Part shown: piece by piece, positions 54,077 through 61,368 of the stretch
How the letters are laid out: each line of letters opens with the position of its first letter
How positions within the stretch are numbered: the first letter of the stretch is position 1
DNA from: Cohnella luojiensis
GTDB lineage: Bacteria; Bacillota; Bacilli; Paenibacillales; Paenibacillaceae
Assembly (NCBI RefSeq): GCF_004564235.1
Contig: NZ_SOMN01000020.1
Span: forward strand, 1-64,000
Direction of reading: 5' to 3'
Length of the DNA stretch: 64,000 nt
Translations under genes and position numbers: made by a program
The notes under the pieces: model-generated
Told to the model about the DNA's origin: nothing
What the model saw: only the letters and a program-made list of their open reading frames with translations
The model's database searches: none

Positions 54077-55762
54077 ATGATCCGCTTGTTTGAAACGAAT
54101 CGCATTCGTTCTGTCACGGAGTTAGAAGGAATATGGGAATTTGCGACGATCGAAAGGGGAGACCGACAGGTATCCTCATACCCGTACCTTTTGCCGGTGC
54201 CGGGTTGCTGGGAGAACCATCCCGCGCTAAAGACATACCGAGGGGTCGGCGTATACCGGCGGACGATCGAAGTCTGCGAAACTGCCAACCTCCGTTTTAC
54301 GTTCAAAGGGGTAAGTCATACAGCCACGGTGCTGTTAGACGGGAAGCCGATCGCCTCCCACTATAACGCTTATACCGCGTTCTCGTCCGTTGTTAGCGAC
54401 GTGAACGCGGGCACACACGAGCTGGTCGTTATAGTCGACAATTCGTTCCATGCCGACTCTTCGTTGCACCAACCGAACGATTATTATTCGTACGGCGGCA
54501 TTACACGGCCGGTTGTCATGGAGCGAGTTCCCGATACGTTCCTTGAACGGCTGCAGTTCACGCCTCGTCGCGCGAACGAAACGTGGAGCGCCAACGTCTC
54601 GGCGACGGTCGCGAACGTCGGAGACAAGCCGCGCAACGTTCGCGTACGCTGCAATCTTGCTGGCCGCAAGTTCGATCTGGAAGCGGGCGTCGTCGCTCCC
54701 GGTGCCGTCGTTGCGTTATCCGGCTCGTCAGAGTTCACTTCGCCAGAGTCTTGGTCGCCGGATTCGCCGAAGCTCTATTTATTGGAAGCGCAACTGTATA
54801 CGGACGAAGACGAATCACCCTGCGACGATCTTATCGAGCGAGTAGGTTTCCGCATTGTAACGACGGAAGGCGGCAAGATTCAACTGAACGGCGAAGATAT
54901 CGTTCTGAAGGGGTTTAATCGGCATGAGGATCATCCGCATGTCGGGTGCGCGTTCCCGCTGGCGCTCATGTCGCAAGACCTGGATTTGATGGAGGACATG
55001 GGAGCCAACACAGTCCGGACGAGCCATTATCCGAACGACGAACGGTTCCTGGATCTGTGCGACGAGCGCGGGTTCTTCGTGTGGGAGGAAAATCATGCGC
55101 GGGGGTTTAGCATCGAACAGATGCGTCATCCGAAGTTTTCTGAACAATGCGAGGCGGTCAATCGCGAGATGGTGGAACAACACGTCAATCATCCTTCGAT
55201 TATTATCTGGGGCGTCCTGAACGAGTGCGCCAGCGATTGCGAGGAAGGACGGGAGCATTATGTCCGGCAGCTGAATCAAATTCGGGCAATGGACGACAGC
55301 CGACCGTTAACGTTCGCATCCCATCATCGCGATCGCGAGATCTGCTTTGATCTCGTCGACATCGTCTCGTTTAATTTATATCCGGGTTGGTACGGGGACG
55401 AGGACCCCGGCGAACTCGTCGATCTAGCGCGCGGATGGGCGGAAGCGGCCGGCGGGGCCGGCAAACCGATCATCATGAGTGAGTTCGGAGGCGACGGCTA
55501 TTATGGTTACCGAGATTCGAGCCGCGTTCGAGGGACGGAAGAACGTCAGGCGGACATTATTGAAGCGAATTTGGCCGCCTATACGGCTAGACCCTACCTG
55601 TCCGGGATGCTGATCTGGCAGTTCTGTGATTGCCGTGTGACGGAAGGAACGGGGTGGCTCCTGACGAGAGCCGGCACGCAGAACAGCAAAGGCATCGTCG
55701 ACCGCTACCGTCGTCCGAAGCTGGCATACGACGTCGTAAAGAAGTATTTCCGCCCAAATTGA
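54077..55762 (+). CDS. GH2 glycosidase, beta-glucuronidase-like
   Basis: 561 residues with the three GH2 domains: jelly-roll sugar-binding (about 1-165), Ig-like (about 166-262) and TIM barrel. The acid/base Glu lies in IIIWGVLNECAS and the nucleophile Glu in IIMSEFGGDG. NSKGIVDRYRRPKLAY near the C terminus preserves the N-x-K motif that beta-glucuronidases use for the carboxylate of glucuronate. No signal peptide. GGAGGGAA precedes ATG at 54077. GC-rich; stands alone in the array, without transporter. Confidence 0.85.
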   Translation: MIRLFETNRIRSVTELEGIWEFATIERGDRQVSSYPYLLPVPGCWENHPALKTYRGVGVYRRTIEVCETANLRFTFKGVSHTATVLLDGKPIASHYNAYTAFSSVVSDVNAGTHELVVIVDNSFHADSSLHQPNDYYSYGGITRPVVMERVPDTFLERLQFTPRRANETWSANVSATVANVGDKPRNVRVRCNLAGRKFDLEAGVVAPGAVVALSGSSEFTSPESWSPDSPKLYLLEAQLYTDEDESPCDDLIERVGFRIVTTEGGKIQLNGEDIVLKGFNRHEDHPHVGCAFPLALMSQDLDLMEDMGANTVRTSHYPNDERFLDLCDERGFFVWEENHARGFSIEQMRHPKFSEQCEAVNREMVEQHVNHPSIIIWGVLNECASDCEEGREHYVRQLNQIRAMDDSRPLTFASHHRDREICFDLVDIVSFNLYPGWYGDEDPGELVDLARGWAEAAGGAGKPIIMSEFGGDGYYGYRDSSRVRGTEERQADIIEANLAAYTARPYLSGMLIWQFCDCRVTEGTGWLLTRAGTQNSKGIVDRYRRPKLAYDVVKKYFRPN

Positions 55763-55821
55763 GAAGAAAAGAAGAACGTTCAGTAAAGGCACTATATTTT
55801 TAGATTTGTAACTGTAACACA

Positions 55822-55905
55822 TTAAGCTAACGAGTACGATAGCTCAATAAATATCAGGAGATGGCAGCAGACATCAATGGATCGGTAGCCTTCTCCGCTA
55901 ACAGG
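55822..55905 (+). repeat. Cassette-array element 9 (diverged)
   Basis: Left arm TTAAGCTAACGAGTACGATA then GCTCAATAAA, a less clear central stem (GGAGATGGC ... GTAGCCTTCTCC), and CGCTAACAGG. The arms are recognisable; the centre differs from other copies. Confidence 0.65.
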
Positions 55906-56008
55906 TTATGAAGGAAGCTTTCAATTTTAACTTATTAACCTTGATTTCGTACATAAACATGAGGAACTTTCTATACTGGTGCTATATGAGCAACTAAAGG
56001 AGAATATT

Positions 56009-56362
56009 ATGGTAAGAAGAATGAATATTACTTTTACAATTATAATGATGTTAATCTTGCTTATTTCCTGTAATAAAGTCTCATATAATAATTTATTGTC
56101 TGAAGAGAACGATAAGTATTTCATTCTTTATGTTGGATCTTCTGAGGATGGTCATCACAAAACACCAGAAATTATTAATAAAATAACTGACAAAGGAAAA
56201 ATAACAGGAGCAACTTTAATGTGGAGTTTAGAAAATGCGAAAAAACAATACCCTGAATTGGAAATAGAAAGGTCTCCAGCTTTTTTAATATTTGATACCA
56301 AAGGTGTTGTGTTGAAGACTTATAGCGAACAAGAGGCTATAGATTTTCTTTTTTCACGTTAA
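56009..56362 (+). CDS. Putative thioredoxin-fold lipoprotein lacking CxxC
   Basis: 117 residues. Signal with lipobox LLISC (Cys about 19), then a small alpha/beta domain whose end, IERSPAFLIFDTKGVVLKTY followed by SEQEAIDFL, looks like the cis-Pro strand and last helix of a thioredoxin fold. No redox CxxC motif, so it is not an oxidoreductase by sequence. ATG at 56009 follows AAAGGAG. Very AT-rich. Function unknown. Confidence 0.65.
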   Translation: MVRRMNITFTIIMMLILLISCNKVSYNNLLSEENDKYFILYVGSSEDGHHKTPEIINKITDKGKITGATLMWSLENAKKQYPELEIERSPAFLIFDTKGVVLKTYSEQEAIDFLFSR

Positions 56363-56372
56363 ATAAAGTTTA

Positions 56373-56499
56373 TTTAGGTAACGGGTACGATAGTTGAACA
56401 CGAAAGGGCTACGTTATTAACGATAGCAATAAAAACATGGAAGCAGCCGACCACAATGATCGGCTGCTTCATTACGCTAACGGGCAGAATACTGGAACG
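56373..56499 (+). repeat. Cassette-array element 10
   Basis: Left arm AGGTAACGGGTACGATAGTT and GAA. After an insertion follows the perfect 11-bp hairpin GAAGCAGCCGA/TCGGCTGCTTC (56440-56470), then right arm CGCTAACGGGCAGAATACTG and GAAC. Arms and hairpin are both very clear. Confidence 0.92.
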
Positions 56500-56574
56500 A
56501 TGGTGAAGAATTAAACTGGAAATGAGACTGCGGGGTGAGCGCTAATCGAAAAGTGTATTGAGGTAAACAAAATA

Positions 56575-57089
56575 ATGAATGGATTTCGTTTGCCTTGGGT
56601 TATTGCTGGAGGATGGTCGATCGATCTCTATCTAGGTAAAGTAACACGAGATCACTCTGACATTGAAATAGCTATTTTAAGAGACCATCAATTAGCAATA
56701 CGAGAATATCTGACTGGTTGGGATTATAAGAAGGTCCAAGGCGGAAAAATAATAACGTGGTCTGAAAATGAAATATTAGAACTGCCTATCCATGAAACCT
56801 ACGCGGAAAAAGTTACTGAGAAGATCGAGATCCTCTTAAATGAATCCAACAAAGATTGGTGGATATATCGCAGGGATTTTCGAATACAAAGATATTAATT
56901 ACAGCAAATGGAATCCCATACTTAAGTCCAGAAATTACATTACTATTCAAATCAAAGAACCCAGAACCAAAAGACGAAAAGGACTTCAAAAATATTGTTA
57001 ATTACCTGAATGATGAACCAAAAGCTTGGCTGCAAACATCTCTTAAGCTCATATATACCGAGCATCCTTGGATTGAGTTACTAAGCTAA
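56575..57089 (+). pseudogene. Nucleotidyltransferase (ANT-like), frameshifted
   Basis: The first part (56575-56898) reads PWVIAGGWSIDLYLGKVTRD HSDIEIAI, the nucleotide-binding GGW and metal-binding Asp pair of the aminoglycoside nucleotidyltransferase-like family. It stops at 56898. The family's C-terminal part (ITANGIPYLSPEITLLFKSK NPEPKDEKDF) continues in another frame to 57089. A single indel near 56890 explains this. The N terminus is also short, since coding sense seems to extend a few codons upstream of ATG. Probably inactive unless the indel is a sequencing error. Confidence 0.75.
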
Positions 57090-57110
57090 CGACTACGAAA
57101 GTGGAAGAGG
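57081..57110 (+). repeat. Cassette-array element 11 (single arm)
   Basis: CTAAGCTAACGACTACGAAA followed by GTGGAAGAGG: one arm only, without a hairpin, fused to the ribosome site of the next ORF. It overlaps the end of the nucleotidyltransferase remnant. Confidence 0.6.
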
Positions 57111-57117
57111 TTTGGAT

Positions 57118-57501
57118 ATGTACATATTAATGTCAGCAATCGTATTCTCTACTTTAATCGGAATTGTAATTCTTTTTCAACTTGCATTAGCTGCAGGAAT
57201 GCCTTGGGGAAGTTATGCAATGGGCGGGAAGTTTCCTGGCAAATATCCACCAGCTATGCGTTTCGCCGCTATATTTCAGGTCATCATCCTGGCATTACTA
57301 GCGTCAATCGTGCTAAGTAAGTCAGGTTTCATGTTTCCTGATTGGTACCCCTTTGCAAATGCAGCTATCTGGTTTGTTGTGATTTCTTCGGTGATTGCTA
57401 CTATATTAAACATTATTACGAGGAGCAAATGGGAAAGAAGAATTTGGGCACCTGTATCTTTGTTGCTGCTTATTACAATTATAACTATAGCCATCAGATA
57501 G
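57118..57501 (+). CDS. Small four-helix membrane protein, unknown
   Basis: 127 residues with about four hydrophobic segments (near 2-24, 44-62, 78-97 and 107-126). AAGMPWGSYAMGGKFPGKYP PAMRF between the first two is distinctive. No domain name assigned. AGAGG precedes ATG at 57118; TTG two codons earlier is possible. Single gene between elements 11 and 12. Confidence 0.7.
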   Translation: MYILMSAIVFSTLIGIVILFQLALAAGMPWGSYAMGGKFPGKYPPAMRFAAIFQVIILALLASIVLSKSGFMFPDWYPFANAAIWFVVISSVIATILNIITRSKWERRIWAPVSLLLLITIITIAIR

Positions 57502-57510
57502 TTGATCATT

Positions 57511-57594
57511 CAACTATCGGGTACGATAGTATAATGAAGCGGATTACAGTTGCAGTCTGCTTTTTTCATTGAAGTAACGGGCAGGATAATGGAA
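57511..57594 (+). repeat. Cassette-array element 12
   Basis: Left arm CAACTATCGGGTACGATAGT, hairpin GAAGCGGATTacagtTGCAGTCTGCTTTT-type stem with TTTTTTCATT, right arm GAAGTAACGGGCAGGATAAT and GGAA. Centre resembles element 2. Confidence 0.9.
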
Positions 57595-57641
57595 ATAAGT
57601 TGGAGAAATTTGGGAGATGAAAAGAAATGAGGGATTAAACA

Positions 57642-58025
57642 TTGTATTTTCCATTTTGCTTTCCTGAAAATGATAAAGAACAAAGCATCGTTCTTAGTAA
57701 CGAATATTGTTTATTCGTTCAAAAACCTCAGCCTGTCTTATTGGGTTCAGGCTTAATTGTTCCCAAAACACATAGGGAAACTGTATTTGATTTAACTCAC
57801 CAAGAATGGCAAGCTACTTTTGAACTTTTACAAAAGGTTAAGGGACTACTGGATAAAGAATATCAGCATCAAGGCTACAATGTCGGCTGGAATTGTGGTC
57901 ACGTTGGAGGACAGGAAATATTTCATGCACATTTGCATGTTATCCCTAGATTTGAAGATGAACCCTTAGCAGGAAAGAGTATAAGGTACTGGTTAAAACA
58001 ACCTTCTAACCAACGGGTAGATTAG
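57642..58025 (+). CDS. HIT-family hydrolase
   Basis: 127 residues. Shows GLIVPKTHRETVFDLTHQEW and the histidine triad HAHLHVIPRFED near residue 100, whose second His forms the nucleotidyl intermediate. HIT proteins hydrolyse or transfer nucleotides from small phosphoramidates or dinucleotides. TTG start at 57642 follows GAGGG by nine bases. Single gene between elements 12 and 13. Confidence 0.85.
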   Translation: MYFPFCFPENDKEQSIVLSNEYCLFVQKPQPVLLGSGLIVPKTHRETVFDLTHQEWQATFELLQKVKGLLDKEYQHQGYNVGWNCGHVGGQEIFHAHLHVIPRFEDEPLAGKSIRYWLKQPSNQRVD

Positions 58026-58046
58026 AATGAAAGTTAAGTTATTCCG

Positions 58047-58130
58047 CTAACGGGGAAGTAAAGTGGAATACGCGGTTGCTTCGGCGGCCGTTTTTAATTT
58101 GTTTAGCTAACGAGCAGACTAGTGGAACTG
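58047..58130 (+). repeat. Cassette-array element 13
   Basis: Left arm GCTAACGGGGAAGTAAAGTG and GAAT, hairpin ACGCGGTTGC-TTCG-GCGGCCGTTTTT, right arm TTAGCTAACGAGCAGACTAG and TGGAAC. Both arms read GCTAACG in the same direction, showing the flanks are direct rather than inverted repeats. Confidence 0.9.
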
Positions 58131-58220
58131 TACATTGGTAAAAATCGGATTTGTGGGAGGAATATTTGTCCAGTGAAAAGAAGTACAATAATCAATAAAT
58201 AACTCAATTGGAGCAATGAA

Positions 58221-59174
58221 ATGGATATCTCTATCTTGAGTGTTTCAGGAATGACTTTCTTAATTGTAATTTTGCTCATGCCGATTTTAATACGCGGTCT
58301 TCGTACATTAAAGCTAACGCAACCAATTAGAGCTGAGTTGCCCCCTGACCATCAAGCAAAACGCGGGACGCCATTAATGGCAGGAATTATCCTGCTGATC
58401 GGGGTAATTACTTCATTGGCATCTTATCCAAGACCACTTGTGTTATTTCTTGCGGCAACATTTATTCTATTCAGTATGATTGGTTTTATGGATGACTTTA
58501 AGAAGGCTGTATTTCAAGATCCTTCAGGAATATCAAGCAAAACCAAACTGGTACTTCAGTTTGGTTTTACTAGTTGTCTTTTATATACGCTGATCAGCCA
58601 GTTTTCAATATCTCCAGAGATCACCTTATTTAAAAACATGTTTATTGATCTTCCAATTCCCGTCTACCTTATTTTGACGACCTTGTTCATTGTAGGTTCG
58701 GCAAATGCAATAAATTTTACTGACGGCTTAGATGGTCTTTTAATAAACGTGGCAATACCGACTTACTTTTTCTTTTTTATCATTTCAGACCATATCGAGG
58801 TTAAAGCTTTTTGCTTGGTAATGATTGCTTGCTTACTAGGCTTATTTTTATACAATATTTATCCAGCAAAGGCTTTCATGGGGGACACAGGATCACTTGC
58901 AATAGGTGGTTCATTATCTTTTTTAGCCATTATTGAAAAGGTCGAAATTCTCATGCCTATTTTGTTTTTGGTCTATTTTGCTGAACAATTATCAGTGATT
59001 ATTCAGGTGTGGTATTACAAAAAAACTAAATTACGCATATTTAGAATGACACCAATACATTATCACTTCAGTTTGAAGTACGGTTGGAGTGAGAATAAAA
59101 TCGTTGTTATTTTCGGTTTTATCTCTTGGGTATGTGTTTTTATCAGTTTGGTAATCTGGTACTTCTTACTTTAG
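58221..59174 (+). CDS. MraY-type phospho-MurNAc-pentapeptide transferase paralogue
   Basis: 317 residues, about ten membrane segments. Family motifs: GFMDDFKK, ANAINFTDGLDGL (catalytic Asp), AFMGDTGSLAIGG and RMTPIHYHFSLKYGWSE, a variant of the MraY HHHFE loop. Transfers phospho-MurNAc-pentapeptide (or a related phospho-sugar) to undecaprenyl phosphate. Normal MraY genes lie in the dcw cluster; this AT-rich copy sits alone between array elements, so it is a second, divergent copy. It might give resistance to MraY inhibitors or serve another polymer; inference. Confidence 0.85.
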   Translation: MDISILSVSGMTFLIVILLMPILIRGLRTLKLTQPIRAELPPDHQAKRGTPLMAGIILLIGVITSLASYPRPLVLFLAATFILFSMIGFMDDFKKAVFQDPSGISSKTKLVLQFGFTSCLLYTLISQFSISPEITLFKNMFIDLPIPVYLILTTLFIVGSANAINFTDGLDGLLINVAIPTYFFFFIISDHIEVKAFCLVMIACLLGLFLYNIYPAKAFMGDTGSLAIGGSLSFLAIIEKVEILMPILFLVYFAEQLSVIIQVWYYKKTKLRIFRMTPIHYHFSLKYGWSENKIVVIFGFISWVCVFISLVIWYFLL

Positions 59175-59176
59175 CA

Positions 59177-59243
59177 ACTGCTGTTAACGGCACTATAACT
59201 CAATAAAGACGCGAAGGCAGCCGACAAGAACGACCGGCTGCCA
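59177..59243 (+). repeat. Cassette-array element 14
   Basis: TGCTGTTAACGGCACTATAA and CTCAATAAAGACGCGAA, then hairpin GGCAGCCG (59216)/CGGCTGCC (59235-59242). It starts three bases after the mraY-like stop, and the next gene's ribosome site follows at once. Right arm missing. Confidence 0.8.
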
Positions 59244-59262
59244 GTATCAAAGGAGGGTAGAC

Positions 59263-59994
59263 ATGGCTGACAAGATATTTGAAGAGTCCAGGCTTGCAGA
59301 TGTCTACGATTTGTTTGATTCGTCAGAACGTCCAGATCTTGACCCGTATATTGCAATGACCGAAGAGTTCGGCGCTCAATCCGTGATTGACCTTGGTTGT
59401 GGAACCGGCATCCTTGCCTGTCGACTTGCTGCTTTGGGTAAGGAAGTCATTGGAGTCGATCCAGCCGTCGCCTCGCTCAAAGTCGCAAGCCGTAAGGCGC
59501 ATGCAGATCGGGTTAAATGGCTTCATGGAACAACCGCGATGTTTTCTGGATTGCAGGTGGATCTAATCACGATGACCGGAAATGTCGCCCAAGTCTTTGT
59601 AACCGACGAAGAGTGGATGTCAACACTTCGTGAATGTCGAGGCGTTATTCGACCGGGTGGACGGCTTGTGTTCGAGGTCCGGGACCCTTCAAAGGAAGCT
59701 TGGAAGAACTGGAATTGTGAACAGTCCTATGAGGTGATTGAAGCGCCTGGAATCGGAAGGGTAGAGACGTGGGTGGATCTCGTCGATGTGCAACTACCAC
59801 TAGTTTCGTTCCGTCGCACATTCGTTTTTCAGAGGGACGGGACGGTACTGACCTCGGACTCGACATTGAGGTTCCGGAGTCGGTCCGAGATTTTTGACTC
59901 CTTATTCGCCGCGAACTTACCTGTCGAGGATATTCGAGATGCACCGGATCGCCCTGGACTAGAATTCGTATTCATCGCTCGCTGCTCGGACTAA
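59263..59994 (+). CDS. Class I SAM-dependent methyltransferase
   Basis: 243 residues. SAM-binding motif I VIDLGCGTGILACRLAALG near residue 45, acidic motif II EVIGVDPAVASL, motif near DLITMTGNVAQVF. The C-terminal half is a substrate lid. Substrate unknown. AAAGGAGGG precedes ATG at 59263. GC content higher than neighbours. Single gene after element 14. Confidence 0.88.
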   Translation: MADKIFEESRLADVYDLFDSSERPDLDPYIAMTEEFGAQSVIDLGCGTGILACRLAALGKEVIGVDPAVASLKVASRKAHADRVKWLHGTTAMFSGLQVDLITMTGNVAQVFVTDEEWMSTLRECRGVIRPGGRLVFEVRDPSKEAWKNWNCEQSYEVIEAPGIGRVETWVDLVDVQLPLVSFRRTFVFQRDGTVLTSDSTLRFRSRSEIFDSLFAANLPVEDIRDAPDRPGLEFVFIARCSD

Positions 59995-60068
59995 AGCGAT
60001 GGGCCTCTTAAGAAGCGGTTCCTCTTTTGTTACTCAGTGAAAACTGTGCTATGAGCAAGGAGTACTAA

Positions 60069-60292
60069 ATGAAAAAAAGACTAATCATTTCATCTTGCTT
60101 TGTTGCTTGTAGTGGGTGTGGTATGGTTTCTTTGGTCAATTCAATCCAAAGATATTTCCGTCGAGCTGAAAGGAACGAGATATCAGTTGGGCGAAAAGGG
60201 TTGGCTTTCGTGAGATACCCATCTATGGTGGTTACGACTTCCAGGAAATGAACGATGATCAGACATTTATGATCTTCAGGGCAAGAAAGTAA
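60069..60292 (+). pseudogene. Frameshifted small exported protein
   Basis: ATG at 60069 begins MKKRLIISSC and a hydrophobic stretch. Coding sense then moves to frames reading WSIQSKDISVELKGTRYQLG and finally REIPIYGGYDFQEMNDDQTF MIFRARK, ending at 60292. Two indels would join these into a ~75-residue protein with an N-terminal anchor. Broken; family unknown. Confidence 0.55.
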
Positions 60293-60312
60293 GTAACTAA
60301 GTAAGCCAAAGG

Positions 60313-60351
60313 GAGGAACCTGTTGCAAAGGACGGTTCCTCATTTTTTCTT
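60313..60351 (+). terminator. Hairpin terminator
   Basis: GAGGAACC (60313-60320) pairs with GGTTCCTC (60334-60341), followed by ATTTTTTCTTA. The preceding AAGTAAGCCAAAG is reminiscent of an array left arm. Confidence 0.75.
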
Positions 60352-60411
60352 AGGTTATTGCTTTTTAACCGTCTTGCGACTCTGATTTGCCATAAAACTA
60401 TAAGAAAGATA

Positions 60412-60467
60412 CTTGAACGGCTGCCATGGGCGGCCGTTATTACGTTTAAGCCAAAGTAATGTTCAGT
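60412..60467 (+). repeat. Cassette-array element 15 (last copy)
   Basis: CTTGAACGGC-TGCCATGGGC-GGCCGTTATTACG hairpin, then TTTAAGCCAAAGTAATGTTC. Very similar to element 7 (52538). From 60468 to 60647 no gene or further copy is seen; later genes are not separated by such elements. Confidence 0.75.
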
Positions 60468-60647
60468 TATCGTCTCCCTGGATCTTTCCCGAAGCGGGAA
60501 GACCGGTGGGTGACTCCCAGCGTTATTGAAATGTGAGCGTGGCGTCAGTGAATAGTGGTTTTCTTCATCCCTGGTTTGAGTTACGATAAATAGTGGGAAT
60601 ATTAACCAATGTTATTGAAGGCCTGTTCTAGCAAATGGAGGTGCAAA

Positions 60648-61364
60648 ATGGAAGAAGACTTTGCATGCTTGTATGTTATTCGAGGTGAGCCCTACCGCTC
60701 AGGCACCTGCCTGAATTTGAGTGGGGATGAAACGCTCGTCGGCCGGGTCTCCGATTTTGTGATTCCGGATTTAGCTTTTACTAATGCGTTTATTTCCCGA
60801 CGGCATTTCATCATTCGCAAGGAGCATGAAAAGGCGGTGCTGTACGATTTGGGGAGTCGACAAGGAACGGAGATTAATGGCGTACGGCTAACACCGCACA
60901 CCCCATATCCCCTAAACAATTTTGATATTATAAGGCTCGCCAAAGGGATGACTGTCCTACACTTTTCTTTTATGTTTGCCGAGCAAACCCTTGAAATCGA
61001 ACCGCTCAGTATCACTAGTCGGCTAGAAGTGCCGGACTTGCGACTAACGATTCATTGGGAGAAAAGGGAATGCGTGGTGGAAGGCAAGCGGATCCCTATG
61101 TCGGAAAAAGAATATTTGCTGATTCGCGTGCTTCATGAGAAAGCGAACCAACTTGTTACCCTCGAGGAAATCAGATCCAGAGTGTGGCCGGAACGGACGT
61201 TGGGAGCGGAAGGCTACTCCGATGTCTCACTCGACGAGTTGAACGCTTTGGTCTACCGGATTCGCAAAAAATACGGTAAAGACACCTTTCTTATTAGTGC
61301 AATACGCGGCAATGGCTACGTTCTCGAATCGGAATTGAAATCGTCATATCGAAAGTGGGAATAG
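60648..61364 (+). CDS. FHA domain - winged-helix regulator
   Basis: 238 residues. FHA domain (about 22-105) with the phosphothreonine-binding set GRVSDF, ISRRHF and NGVRL. The C-terminal OmpR-like winged helix (about 135-235) contains SEKEYLLIRVLHEKANQLVT LEEI and ends SAIRGNGYVLE. There is no receiver domain, so the signal is presumably a phosphothreonine made by a Ser/Thr kinase. ATG at 60648 follows GGAGGTG. Four bases separate it from the murA-like gene, so the two form an operon. Likely a regulator of envelope functions; inference. Confidence 0.85.
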   Translation: MEEDFACLYVIRGEPYRSGTCLNLSGDETLVGRVSDFVIPDLAFTNAFISRRHFIIRKEHEKAVLYDLGSRQGTEINGVRLTPHTPYPLNNFDIIRLAKGMTVLHFSFMFAEQTLEIEPLSITSRLEVPDLRLTIHWEKRECVVEGKRIPMSEKEYLLIRVLHEKANQLVTLEEIRSRVWPERTLGAEGYSDVSLDELNALVYRIRKKYGKDTFLISAIRGNGYVLESELKSSYRKWE

Positions 61365-61368
61365 TTTA

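Noticed and set aside
45982-60467. Classical attC sites of an integron
   Set aside because: The arms flanking the hairpins are direct repeats. I could not place inverted RYYYAAC and GTTRRRY cores at the ends, and no integron integrase is in the window.
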